Notes: generated by a model not told the origin, from the sequence alone. A DNA stretch of 64,000 nt from Micromussa lordhowensis (GCA_964020085.1 OZ026601.1:16068530-16132529), one strand, 5' to 3'. Shown: positions 20,735-31,670, counted from the stretch's first letter. Made by a program: numbers and translations.

Positions 20735-23009
20735 ATGAACTTGGGTGCTGGGCCACCTTGCAATATGGACATAGCCATTGCTTTTCCACATGTTTTAAAG
20801 TCGCCTGCATTCAGAGCCACTGTAGAGTTAACAGGTTTCCCATCCTTAAAATATCTTTCCTTTACAATGATTATCAACACTGCAAAAAACAAAACAAATG
20901 AAAATGAATTGAGCAAAAGAAACTCATTTACAAATGCTTCTGCAAAATTTTTTGGTGGGATAAAAATATTATTGCTTTAATTTTGAAAGTGGGGTATTCC
21001 AAGCATAGCTATCTGCCAGGAGACGAGCACATGAGGAACTGACTGAGCTACTCATGTAACACTTTCTACATTCACAAAAAGTGAACAAACATCTCTTACT
21101 TTATTCCCCCCTAGGGGGACTTAACAAATTGTTATACGGGAAGCTGCACCCCAAGATCCAACCCCTTACCCTTTTATATACCATTTTTAACAAAAATGGT
21201 AACCCTTTAGCATACCTTTTATTGACAATCCTGACTTAGATAGATAGATAGATAGTTTAATAAGCAATACATTGCAGCCCAAAGGCTGAATTGCGTATTT
21301 ACATATGATATAACTAATAAAATGTATATAAAAACTAAATACAGTGAAAATGAAAGTATAAAAAAAGATAAAAGGACTAACAAACTACGTATATATATTA
21401 TCTATACAGGATCTAATAATAAAAGTGTTCCTAAAACGATCTGTCTTGCATTTGGGTACGATGATGCGCCTATTGCACCTTAGGGAATAACGTGACGGTC
21501 CACTAAATTGTATTAACCTGTTCAAACGGTGTTCAAGGACTTTTATAATGGTGTCGAAAGTATTACTACGTAGCCTCGTAATGAAATCTACAATAGGGAC
21601 GATGTTCATTAATTCGATAGCCTCCTGGTAGGGCAGACCTGGGCATATTATAGACACTGCCCGCTTCTCAACTCGCACCAACTCGTCTTTTAAGTACTTT
21701 GGCAAGGCATAAAAAAAGACAGGTGCTGCGTAAGTAAGAACAGAGCGTATACAGGCAGTGTAAAAAATGGACATATCATGTCGAGGAACTCTTGATCTTT
21801 TTGACTGCACTAAAAAATAGAGATGCTTTGACGCTGACTTACGTGTATCCTACCTGAAAATAGTTCTCTCTTCGGTCCACCATCATCCACAGCAGGCTCC
21901 CCAGTGAAAACAGCTTTAAGTGATGATTTGGGATCTATTTTAGTCTCCATGGCTGCCTTGAAATCTTGCCAGATAAACTTTCGTCTGACTGTAAGACGCT
22001 TTGTGTTTCATAACAGCAGCTGTCCTGATAATTCACATATTTTACCTTTTAAAGCCCCCTTGTGTTGGTGACCAGTCAACTCCTGCACTGTTGTTGTTTT
22101 CTCAACATCATGGGAAGTACAACCATAACTTTGAATGTCACATCGCTGTTCCTCGTCATCGAGCAACCACATGGAACATTGATCAGCATGCTCTTCAATA
22201 TCTGATAGGGGGAGCAATGAGTGGCATATAGGGCAACTTATCAACCTTTCATTTCCACTTTCCACTTCTTGTGATTCTGATGATGTCACTTGGACCTCTG
22301 TTGCCAATGATGGGCTGCCTTCATTGTCACTGTTTTCGTTGTCGTGAGAACGTATGTGCTGGATTTCGGTGACAAACGCTGGTTCTTCTAAACTTTTTTC
22401 ATCTTCATCATCATCTTCGTATAGGAGATTGTCCAGATAGTCATTCGTAGAACATAAATAAACCGTTATCCTTCCATATGATTTATCGATTTCTTCTCTG
22501 TATCGTAATACAAATTTTTCATCACTTCCTGGAAGAGTTTTCACTTCAGATTTGTCATGGTACAACAGTCTATACCATGATGAAAGCGTGGAAGAAATTA
22601 AGTTGTTGTTAAAGCGGTTATGTTTGTCCACAGCCCTTTCTAGTAAATCCTCAGCATTGATTTTGGGTGATACAGACAGTGGGAGTGTGACGCCACGCTT
22701 CACAGAAAGACCACCATCCTTCATCGTTACAATTCCAACTTGAATTTTAACTTCCTTTTCAACCCTTTCTGGTTCCTTTTTCAGCCTTTTTGCTACAGAT
22801 GGCTTGAAATACTTTGAACGATCGTCTTCCTTCCTCGATCAGAACGCTGCGAAGGTTAAGAGCGTCTTTGATGCTGTCGCCGCCGTCTTTTGTACACCAC
22901 TCGGAGAACCATTCTCCTTATCCGCACTCAAGCTTATCATTTTGCCACATTTATGGCAAAAGATTGCAGCAGTCACACACTTTTCGCCACAGAATGAGCA
23001 AAACATCAT
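20735..23009 (-). pseudogene. HECT ubiquitin ligase-like gene B, truncated
   Basis: Exon 1 (23009-22046) starts with a zinc ribbon (CSFCGEKC...CHKCGKM) and has a UBZ-like motif (CPICHSLLPL...HADQC), with a TGA at 22839-22841 between them. Exon 2 (21988-21854, in phase) encodes the start of a HECT N-lobe: VRRKFIWQDF, then GEPAVDDGGPKRELF. A further N-lobe segment (ERYFKDGKPV...SILQGGPAPKF) lies at about 20853-20735. The rest of the HECT domain, including the catalytic lobe, is absent. A LINE fragment sits between exon 2 and the last segment. Gene A lies directly downstream in the same orientation, so this is a tandem family pair with one broken member. Confidence 0.7.
21241..21845 (-). mobile_element. 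Non-LTR retrotransposon (CR1/L2-like) 3' fragment
   Basis: A 141-residue open stretch (21810-21385) matches the C-terminal end of a LINE reverse transcriptase: IFYTACIRSVLTYAAPVFFY, then VEKRAVSIICPG. The reading extends to about 21845. On the minus strand the 3' end is a short (CTAT)n repeat at 21241-21254, as in CR1/L2-type elements that end in microsatellites. The 5' truncation is typical of LINE copies. The 5' junction is about 10 bases past the splice donor of HECT gene B exon 2, so it entered that intron. Confidence 0.8.
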
Positions 23010-23132
23010 TGCAAAAAGCTAAACTAGCAGGTCTTCCTTTCCCGCCAAACATGGATGAAACGAAGGCTGTACGCCAGGTCGCACGGCTCGAACCAGGTCC
23101 TCATCAGTCATACTGCGCGTGCAGGACTTTTC

Positions 23133-23247
23133 ATTTTTAATTTGCATGTACTATTTTTAATTTGCAGCAACATTTTTAATTTGCATGTACTCTTTTTAAT
23201 TTGCAAGTAAAATTTTTTATTTGCAGCAACATTTTTAATTTGCATGT
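23133..23247. repeat. Short tandem repeat of TTTTTAATTTGCATGTAC
   Basis: About six units of 18-22 bp built from TTTTTAATTTGC followed by ATGTAC, AGCAAC or AAGTA. The phrase TTTTTAATTTGCATGTGC also occurs at 41400 and 41485. Confidence 0.8.
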
Positions 23248-24926
23248 GTGACCCTTCTGGGCCACCGTACTGCTCTGTGCCTGCCTGACTTTAATGTTAT
23301 AAAGATAAAGGGATAACCATTTTGTTATGCCAGATTGAAATCAATTTAGACAGTGGTTTTGTTAAACTGTCTAACCTAATCGACCCTATTTCTCACAAAT
23401 AAATCCAGTGAACAATTATTATGGAAGAAAACTGCTGATCAAAAATCAAACATTGAATGGATATTAAAGGTTGTAGTGATTTCTGAGGCTCGAGTTAGCA
23501 AGTTAAGTAGTGTATAATACAAAGACCTAATCCAATTGACTTCCTACTTTCCTATATTTCCTATTTTTTATGATTTTTGCTCATGGATGTTACGTAACAT
23601 CCATGAGCTTAGGAGGCAGTCGGATGGCACTCGATCACTCACTCACTCACTCACTCACTCGATTCTGATTAATTTATTCATTAAACCGGATTAAATCGTT
23701 TCTCCCAACCCTCCCCTGCTTAGTATGGTTCTTTTCCTAGGCACTTCGTGGTATAGGTTCAGCAGGTTTTAGCGGGGTACTAGAAAGACGAATTTTTTGT
23801 CCGACAATATGGAGTTCGTACATATGGCGGCTAACGCGGCACGAAGATGGTTTTTGGTTCAACTCGTGGAGTTGTAAAATTGAAATTTGTCAAGCTAAGC
23901 AGCAGTAGCTGTAACAAATGGACATGGAAAGACAAGAAGCATAGCGCTCGTCAAAAACCCATGTGTAAATTCATAAGGTCAAGGTGTTTTTTCATTAGAC
24001 GTAAACAAAATTCTCCGATTACAAGTCACGCTAAACTCACGCTATACAAAGAATGTAATCAGATACTCTTTTTTCGTATATTTGCTGAAGGGCAAGAGAG
24101 TCACGTTTCGCAGAAAATGTAAGTAACCGCGTTCGTGAGCTGAATGCTTTGCGTGATCCGTGAAGAACCTGAAATATTAACCGATATTCGTGACTCTACG
24201 TGATTTTGAGACACAAGTTCTCCGAATAGTTACAGTGGTCTATCGAGAGTGCCTTAGCCATGCAATATGCAATACGGAGCCTTGATTTAGCCATTCGCGA
24301 TTTTGCTTCCTACACACACTGTTTTTAATGTAAGAACAGGTCCTTACTTTCTTATTTTCGTAATGCTGATGGGCCGCTTGGCACAAATGTAGACTTTGAC
24401 TTCCACCGTCTGAGTTTCTATTTGCAGAACGAGTGCTTGTGCCAAACGTTTCCATGAAAATCACTTGATTTTCATGCGAATGACCGTGCAGGTGGCATAT
24501 ATTTTCATACCAATAGTTTCGCTCAAAGACTCGTTTTGCCACAGTGGCAAAAGTAAACTTGGCATTGGGCTATTCATCCATGAGCTGCTCAGAGAGCCTT
24601 TGATAACTTTTTTCTCATTTGAACTTTGTTTATATTTCTGCTTTTTATCTTATTTTTTTTTTTTTGCAGTCTAAATATAATTAGACCCTTAATTAAACCC
24701 TTAATTCTTTAATAGCTTTTAATTTTACTTAGTCTTTTTATTAGTACATTTGGCACCGTAATAAAGTTGTTGATTGATTGAGTGACTGATAGTCACTTTA
24801 GTTCATCCATTGTCATTGATTGCTAAGGAAATTGAAAATCATGCAAATTATGACAATGTAATATCACACAAATTCAATTGATATTCAATGGCAATGGACA
24901 CTTTTAATTAATTATTTTTCACTAGA
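23248..24926. other. Intergenic sequence
   Basis: No supported gene. It contains a perfect 30-bp palindrome (23579-23608), a (CACT)n tract (about 23634-23660) and an AT-rich stretch near 24690-24790 with a short GATT repeat that could be the tail of another LINE, which I cannot prove. Confidence 0.35.
23579..23608. repeat. Perfect 30-bp palindrome
   Basis: The left arm GCTCATGGATGTTAC is followed at once by its exact reverse complement. The centre is TTACGTAA, which contains ACGT. No coding context. Confidence 0.9.
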
Positions 24927-25848
24927 TTAGTGCAAGAAGTTGTCCTTGGTTCAAAAGAACAAAGAAGCTGCCAAGAAATGGCATGACATGGCACCTGCAG
25001 AAAAAGAGAAGTTCAAACATAGTGCACAAAGTTTAAAATCCCCAGACGTTTTGGAGCTTAGTGAGATACAGAAAAAGAGAAGTTCAAACATAGTGCACAA
25101 AGTTTAAAATCCCCAGACGTTTTGGAGCTTAGTGAGATACAGAAATCTAAGTTGATAGATGTTCACAGGAAAAATCTTCTAATTGAGGTAAAGGTTTAAA
25201 TCACTTTGTGAAAGAATCCCCATCCAAAGCTCAATTACATTAAGACATTCAAAATATGTAAATTTAGAATAGATGAAACTCTTTATAATTATGCCCTTTT
25301 GAATTACATTTTACTTTTCATCTTCTTTAGATCATTTTTCTAGAGGACTTGGGTTGTGAATCTTCTCTGATTTTTCAGGACACTTCAGGCCAGGTGTACA
25401 ACTTTGGATCAAGTGCAGGGTACTCTTTCTTATGCCTGAATCCTGACATCAATATCAAATTCAGAGACCACTTTGGTTTGTATTCATTTCTTTGAATAAG
25501 CAATATAGTGTTGTATTGATTTTTTTGTGACATGCATTGTATAAGCAGAAGCGTAATTAATATAAGATTCTAAAGTGGGATATGATCCTTGTACTTATGA
25601 AATGTAAGTAAAAATTTTGCATCACACACGCTTCAGTAGCAATGTAAATCTTTTTGTAAATATAGCTCATCCTATTCAGACATCGTGTTATCAAATTTAC
25701 AAGTTAGATTATTCATGATTGTCAATAAGGTGAATACATTATAAAAATAGACCTGCAGCTACACTGTACCTCTCTCTCTATTTAGCTTGTACCAACGAGA
25801 GATACACATACAAAGATGTACAACAGTTATTCAATTCCAAATACAGTA
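24927..25848 (+). pseudogene. Unknown plus-strand gene, three exons, first one disrupted
   Basis: Three segments have proper splice sites and matching phases. Exon 1 (about 24927-25190, donor GAG|GTAAAG) reads KNKEAAKKWHDMAPAEKEKF, faintly like the end of an HMG box. Exon 2 (about 25379-25474, acceptor TTTTTCAG) includes SGQVYNFGSSAGYSFLCLNP. Exon 3 (about 25786-25848, donor ACA|GTAAGT) includes CTNERYTYKDVQQLF. A perfect 71-bp tandem duplication inside exon 1 (24998-25139) shifts the frame and brings a stop. I do not recognise the gene. Agreement of splice sites and phases is the main evidence. Confidence 0.45.
24998..25139. repeat. Perfect 71-bp tandem duplication within an exon
   Basis: The unit beginning CAGAAAAAGAGAAGTTCAAA at 24998 is repeated without visible change at 25069. 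Removing one copy restores the exon frame. Confidence 0.9.
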
Positions 25849-26254
25849 AGTTAATAAGCATATACATATTATTCACTATTAAATAGTATAGATGTTAGCA
25901 TGGAACTAACCGATGCATTTTTGAAAGCCCTGGAATGTAGCTTTGCTCATTATTCGATCAAAAATTTAACTGTTATCATCATTGTCATTATCATTATGAT
26001 TATAGTGTCTCACTGTGCAAAGCTGAGTAGAGTCAACTCTGCAATGGTAAAAGCGGTTGGGCGAAGAACAGCCAGTTCTTTAAGCCTTAAGCATGCTAAA
26101 AATCTCCACATAAATTAACATATGCAGAGGCCAGGATTGTCATCTTCTGTATGGTGTCACTATGGCATTCGCTCTCTTGCCTAAATGTTGGTAGGCTTTT
26201 TCAATATTGCCCTTCATGCATCCTACATATCCAACTATAGTTGGAATAACTGTG

Positions 26255-26255
<1 letters not shown>

Positions 26256-26325
<70 letters not shown>
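26256..26325. repeat. (TTA)n microsatellite
   Basis: About 23 uninterrupted TTA units. Confidence 0.95.
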
Positions 26326-26328
<3 letters not shown>

Positions 26329-26519
26329 CATTCCCCAAAAGTAAGGACTTCAAAATTTTTGACTTAAAACGCAAACATTTGAATTAAATTTTCGTTCTGA
26401 GTATTGGTGGGTCATTTTTTACTCGCTGACATTTGCAAATTTGACTGTTAAGTAACAGACACGAGTAAGATTGGGTTTCTCATAAAGCAAGTGTTCTGCG
26501 CGATTTTGTTTTTTGTTCC

Positions 26520-27260
26520 TTTAATTGGTTTAGGTACAAAGTTAGAATGCACACAAAGGAACATTTTTGCCACACGAAATCTACAAATAGGAACAAATGT
26601 CACGAACTTCGGAACAAAGGGTCCCTTTTGTAGCAAATTGGAGCAGAAAGTTCCTTTTCATGCTAGTGTAAAGGAACATTTGGTTCCTCTTTTTAACTTT
26701 TAGGAACACAAGGTGCTCTTTCAATGGTTCTGATATTTCTATCTGTTCCCTTTGAAGTTATATGGGAACAAATGTTCCGAGTCTAACTGATCTCTTAACA
26801 TAGTAAGGAACACTTTGTTCCTTTGACTAGCATAATACGATTTTATAGGAACAGTCGTTCCTTCTTGGTTTATATGAACGACTGTTCCTTGTTGTTCGAC
26901 CGGAACAGTCGTTCCTTATTGTTTTATACAAACAGGTGTTCCTCAAGAACAACTGTTTTTATTCATGCCACAAAGGAACAAAACTGTTCCCTTTCTGCAA
27001 GTTAGGTGTTCATGTTCCGTATTTGTTCCTTTTGACTAGCATATCACAATTTATAGGAACAGTCGTTCCTTGTTGTCTGATAGGAACAGTTGTTCCTCAA
27101 GGTTTAAACTGTTCTCATTCTTGCCACAAAGGAACAAAATTGTTCCCAATTAAGCAATGAGTTCCGATTTTGGTCACAAAGGAACAAGCGTTCTATTTCG
27201 TGCAAATTGCAACAAGGAGAGGGACAATATAGTTCCTGTTGAAAGCAACCAATCGCGAAA
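26520..27260. repeat. Field of GGAAC/GTTCC half-sites
   Basis: GGAAC or GTTCC occurs every 20-40 bases for about 740 bp, often as inverted pairs such as GGAACAGTCGTTCC and GGAACAAAACTGTTCCC. A diverged tandem duplication (the word TGACTAGCAT at about 26824 and 27034) accounts for part but not all of it. No gene is seen across 26520-27260. Confidence 0.85.
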
Positions 27261-27685
27261 CTTGAATTGTAGCGTGGCCAACACACGTCTAGTGTGTGTG
27301 GCAAGCCAATCTGAAATGCGCTTCATGGTCAATCACGTTCAGGCAGGCCCATGCAAATTCAGACTTGTCTCTTTGTTCCTTTTGATTTGTGGTGTCCCAA
27401 ATGAAGATCAAGTGATAATGCGGCAAGAGGCATGTCTCGTTGGCCAATTTTTTAGGAGTGTCTCTTGAGGAACCTTTCCTTTTATAATTGGCGTGTATAT
27501 AAGTGCGTTCGTCTCTCAAAAAGTGGTTCGAGTTTGTATTTGAAGATGACAAAACGAAGAGAGGAGGTCAACTGGTCAAAATTACCAAATGCATCGCCCA
27601 AACCCAAGAGGCTTCACTTAGAAGAAGATGATTGTGATGGCCTCTTTCATTGTCCAGTGCGACTCTCTTGGTTTCTCTTTGACTC

Positions 27686-28413
27686 CTAGAGAGGCCTTTT
27701 CGCCTTTACGCCTTTTCGAGGTCGCATTGGTGATTTCCAATTTGTTTGAAGTGTTGCCAAGTGCACCACTTCTGTTCGGAACAGAGTAATAAACATGCTC
27801 TCCTCGCTGTCACTGCCCAAGTCGTCTTCCCTAATATTATCTTGGACAGGCGCCACCTCTACGTTGCCTTGGCTGCTTGCCGACGCGAGCGATTCTCCAT
27901 CGTCTTCCGTTGGCAGGGTTTGGAAGAGGCTAACGACTAGACATCTGTCGTCTTTTCGCAGAAGGCCTTGGGCAACGCACCATCGTTTCCTCTGTTCCAG
28001 CGCAAACTCGCAGTTTATTGTTCCCGCGTTCCGATGGAAATTTTTCAGCTTGTCTTGCAGAACTTCGCGGTATGCTTCCATCGACCTTCTCCTTTCATGA
28101 TCAAGGTCTCTCTGCTGTAAGAGAGCAGTGCACTCGTGCAATTGCTGCTCCGTTCCTAGCAGCCAGGGTCTTTGAAATGCTTTTACCGCTCGTTCTCTCT
28201 TTGCGTTGATCTCTTTTCGAAGAGTTTCCTGTCTGAACGCATCGACATCGTTGGTGATTTGCGTGGGCCATGGATCCGATGGATCTCTCGGGAGTAGATC
28301 CACGTGTTCTCTCGTGACACCCTGGGCCATGAGACGTCACTGTCTATCTTCGTAGTTTCTCTCTTCCCACTGGCGCCGTCTTTCCCGTTCATCCATCATC
28401 CGCGTCTAGCATA
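27686..28413 (-). pseudogene. Coiled-coil open region downstream of the SF3 helicase
   Basis: Starts MMDERERRRQWEERNY, with an in-frame TGA shortly after, then 214 open residues rich in Arg and Glu (LLQQRDLDHERRRSMEAYRE) and an acidic C-terminus. It follows the helicase on the same strand about 30 bp downstream, so it may be a second product of the same element. No homology recognised. Confidence 0.4.
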
Positions 28414-28442
28414 CGAGACACTTGCCGGTATCGGAGTGAACT

Positions 28443-29096
28443 CTACGACGACTTATCCATCACTCTCCTCAGTGCAGCGATGGCTTGGTCCTGACTCGAG
28501 TCGGAATCGTCTGGAACGACTTCTGGGACGTCTTGCGAGTTCTCATCAGAGTTTGTGCAGCTACGTTGGTTGAGCACTTCGTCCAAGTGCAGCGAGCGAA
28601 TCTCTTCTTTCTCTGGCTCTTCCAAGACTCCATCCTCTACGTGGAAGCGTTCTTCGTCATTTTCTTCTTGGTCGGCAGCAAATCTGCCGCACTCTCTCGC
28701 CTTTTCAGCGGCCCACACCAAACAGTCCATCGCATGCTTTTTCAACCATGCGGCTGCGTTCTTGTCTGGATTTGACAGCCTCTTGAACTCGTAGGTGGTG
28801 AGTCGTCTGTCCATGGCAGGCTGATCCAAAGGACCAATCTTGAGCCTCCGTTGACTGGTAATCAGCATGGGACAGCGATTAATGAAAGGTTTGGCGGTCT
28901 GATACTTGACATCGTGCGCCGAGAAGCCTCCTTGAGTTAAAATCTTCCAGTCGTCCATGTCCAGCGTAGAGTCGGTAGCTTCATCTATAAAAATGATCTC
29001 CGTAAAGGGCGTGATCATGGCTTTGTTGAATGCTTTTTGCTTGGTTACTGTAGCCACGTTTCCATGGTGCACAAGCCCGAGTATGGGAAAAAACAA
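28443..29096 (-). pseudogene. SF3 helicase core fragment
   Basis: A 217-residue open piece. Its first residues continue the Walker A region, which lies just upstream in another frame. Residues 33-42 carry the Walker B sequence IIFIDEATDS. Motif C is near residues 75-80 (PMLITSQ). The piece ends in an acidic, low-complexity tail (EENDEERFHVEDGVLEEPEK). It is the best-preserved part of the element. Confidence 0.6.
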
Positions 29097-30299
29097 ACTT
29101 GTTTTCCGCTGTTGGCGTCTCGTACAAGGCAGGGGACCTTATCTTTCTGCCTCTTCTTGTTGTAGCTTAGAAGACGAACGAAATCTTCACAAAAATTGGA
29201 CAGCTCTTCTGGGTCTAGGCTATTTTCTAGGATTCCACGAAAGTATTTGGGATCTGGTTCTTTTCACGGATCGTATGGACAGAACGCTCTAGGGGATATC
29301 TTTCCCCCTTGCTCTATGGAAATGGTATCTTCCACAATGACCTGTTCTTTATGGACCAGCAGGTTCCACCATCCACTTTTATCAGATCGTAATCGATCAT
29401 CAGAGGTCTGAACAACTCACAATATGGGTCTGCTAACAGCTCGATTACTTTTTTCAGGTGACGGATCAGTCGTGACTTGAAAAATTCATTGGTAGCGAGA
29501 GTGTTGAGAAAAACCCTTGGCCCACACTTGTACGAGTAAGTGTACTTTGCTGGGACCTCTTTCTTGTACACCTTGCCCCGATACGTCACGTAGTTTAGCT
29601 TTTCCATACCAATGGCAATGTCATTGACCAAGATGGTAAGCTTGTCGGAGAACCTCTTTCCTTTGTCTGATTCAGTGTATGTTTGCGAGGTCGTGGCGTC
29701 GTAAGTAAAGCCAAACTTGTCTATTTGTAACTTTGCTTCGATCAGATGCTTGACCACACTCGCCAAAGGGATTTGGAACTTTGGGTTGACGAGGGTAATT
29801 CGCACAACCCTTTCGTTACCGCAAGCCTCTAACTCTTGTGTGTAAAGGTCGTCACCAGTGACATTTCTTACTTCCTCTGCATAGCATCGTTGATATGAGC
29901 ACCTGACCAGTTCTTCCACGTATTGATTCTTGTGGTCCTTTAAAACTTTGTAAAGGTCCTTTGTGGCTGGTGACTCCTTCCCCTCTTGGACCTGGACCTG
30001 AAAGACAAAAAATGCAAGCAGTTTCAAGGTGGTCGACTTGTCCAGTGTTGCTGTCCTCATAATGTCCTTTATAGGAAAAGTTTAAATTTGAGCTCCATGA
30101 AGCATACATTTGGCCTTTCTGATCACCTCGGATCTCGCTTTTTTTGGGTTGCACAAGATACTCCGTGAAGTCGACAATGTTGCCAGTCATTTGTTCCATG
30201 GCCGAGCTAGTGAAAGACATGGGTCTATTCCTGACATGACATGAGGATTCAAAGAATTTTTGCATAGCAGAGCAGTTTGTCTTTCACCATCAATCTGCT

Positions 30300-30349
30300 A
30301 GCAAAAAGCATCCTTTATGGTGTATCACGAAAATTTGGTTTATCAACAC

Positions 30350-30386
<37 letters not shown>

Positions 30387-30430
30387 GAAGGTGACGTTTC
30401 GATCGTTAGCCCTTCGTCAATAGTTTATTA
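30300..30430 (-). mobile_element. Penelope-like terminal repeat with hammerhead-like remnant (tentative)
   Basis: On the minus strand 30418-30392 reads TTGACGAAGGGCTAACGATC then GAAACGTC. This matches a type-I hammerhead layout (CUGANGA, stem-loop, GAAAC) as found in the terminal repeats of Penelope-like elements, but the first core C is T and stem II pairs poorly. Downstream the phrase GGTGGTCAATTTACATTATC fits my recollection of cnidarian Penelope repeats. It is likely inactive. No reverse transcriptase or GIY-YIG sequence is seen nearby. Confidence 0.4.
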
Positions 30431-30477
30431 TTACGTAGTTATGATTGTCAGGAAAGTATCGTAAAGTGGACGCTAAC

Positions 30478-31020
30478 CTGTTGCGCAGTAACATCTACAG
30501 CACAATTATGCAATGCTTTATGGACAGCGATTGGACTGGCAGGAGCCCCGTTGGGCGTAGTTAATGCGACCCAGTACGAAATTGCAGGACAGAGGGATTT
30601 GTTCACGCTCGTCAAGTTTCCTTCTAGCCATCGCTCTGTTATGGAGCTAGGAATTTGACTTGAGTCTTGATTTTCGTCCCTTGAATCACTTTCGTCCATA
30701 GTTTCCTCGTCAATGCTGCCTTTCTTCTTTTCTTGCGTCGAGATCGCACTAAAGAAGAACGCAATATTGGGGATACCTTTGATAAAAGAGAACAATATGC
30801 ATCAAAATATGAAAATGCACCGTCAAATTTTCCCTAAAACGTTGAACACAGATACTAACCTGAAATAGCCTTGTCACATGTATCGCGTTTCTTACATATG
30901 GAACTCCACGCCTTTGGCAACACTCTGTCTTTCACATTACAAACACACTTGGCACTGATAATACTACATCTCCCACTTATAGCAGGAGTCAAGTAACATA
31001 GTGCAGCACTCTTAAGCACT
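30478..31020 (-). CDS. Unknown gene, two phased exons
   Basis: One exon ends at 30860 (donor TTTCAG|GTTAG) and begins somewhere before 31020. It has a cysteine-rich run (CSIISAKCVCNVKD, then SSICKKRDTCDKAIS). The next exon (30776-30478) begins GIPNIAFFFSAIS, has an acidic Ser-rich stretch (DEETMDESDSRDENQDSSQ) and ends at donor CAACAG|GTTAGC. The phases agree. No family recognised and no start or stop found in the window, so this is a partial gene or a relic. Confidence 0.4.
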
Positions 31021-31239
31021 CTCACTGTTGAGTTGCCGACATGGCTTTTTTGCTCTTAGCATTTTCTCCAGCCCGTGATGTTGCACAAATGGCACAAAAT
31101 TTCTTATATATAGTGGACTAATTCGTGTGAGATCACAACGCATAAATCACACGCAATAACGCCGCGCGTTTACTTTGTTAGTGTAGTACAACAAGTGCAG
31201 GTATTCCAGGATGATCTTTTGATCATGACCGACAAAATG

Positions 31240-31670
31240 TGTTGAAACCTGAATTCGACCTAATCTGCATTCGATTTTTTAGCTTTAGTCTTTAACTTAA
31301 TTCAGCGTCAATGCTAGCCTGTTCCTCTTTTGTTACCGTAATCAAGGGGGCTTGTTTTAAGCAATTGCAGTCTATTTCTTACACTGCTTATTTGCAGAGT
31401 TTCTGAATCGAACTATTTCAATTATGTGACGCATATATCTCGAACTTGTGTGAAATGTTTTTGAAACCTGAATTCAACCTAATTTGCCATTCAATCTTTA
31501 AGCTCTAGTTTTTAAATTACTTCAGCGCCAGGGCTAGCCTGTTCCTCTTTTGTTATCGTAATCAACGGGGCTTGTTTTAAACATTCTAAGCACTTCTCAC
31601 ACTGCCTATTTGCGAATCGAGCTGTTTCAATGAGGTGACGCATATATCTCGAACTTGTGTGAAATGTTAT
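31240..31670. repeat. Diverged tandem duplication, about 222-bp period
   Basis: The phrase GAAACCTGAATTC, then CTAGCCTGTTCCTCTTTTGT, then GACGCATATATCTCGAACTT, occurs in the same order at about 31240-31459 and 31463-31670, with scattered differences and small gaps. Confidence 0.85.

Larger units (their letters stand above)
27686..30265 (-). pseudogene. SF3-helicase-type mobile or viral-derived element, broken
   Basis: Minus-strand open pieces follow each other in shifted frames: 30265 to about 30060, 30060-29314, then through a Walker-A-like DANSGK segment near 29120 into 29096-28443. The last carries a Walker B (EIIFIDEA) and a motif-C-like PMLITSQRRL followed by AMDRRLTTYEF, the order of superfamily-3 helicases of small DNA viruses and related elements. 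Downstream (about 28413-27686) is a second coiled-coil-rich open region, broken by a TGA at about 28340. At least three frameshifts and an in-frame TGA near 29270 mark it as inactive. Similar helicase sequences are, from memory, repeated in coral genomes. No nuclease domain was recognised. Whether this is an endogenous virus or a transposon is open. Confidence 0.55.

Noticed and set aside
26140..26367. Poly-Ile and poly-Tyr open stretches
   Set aside because: They are translations of the (TTA)n microsatellite.
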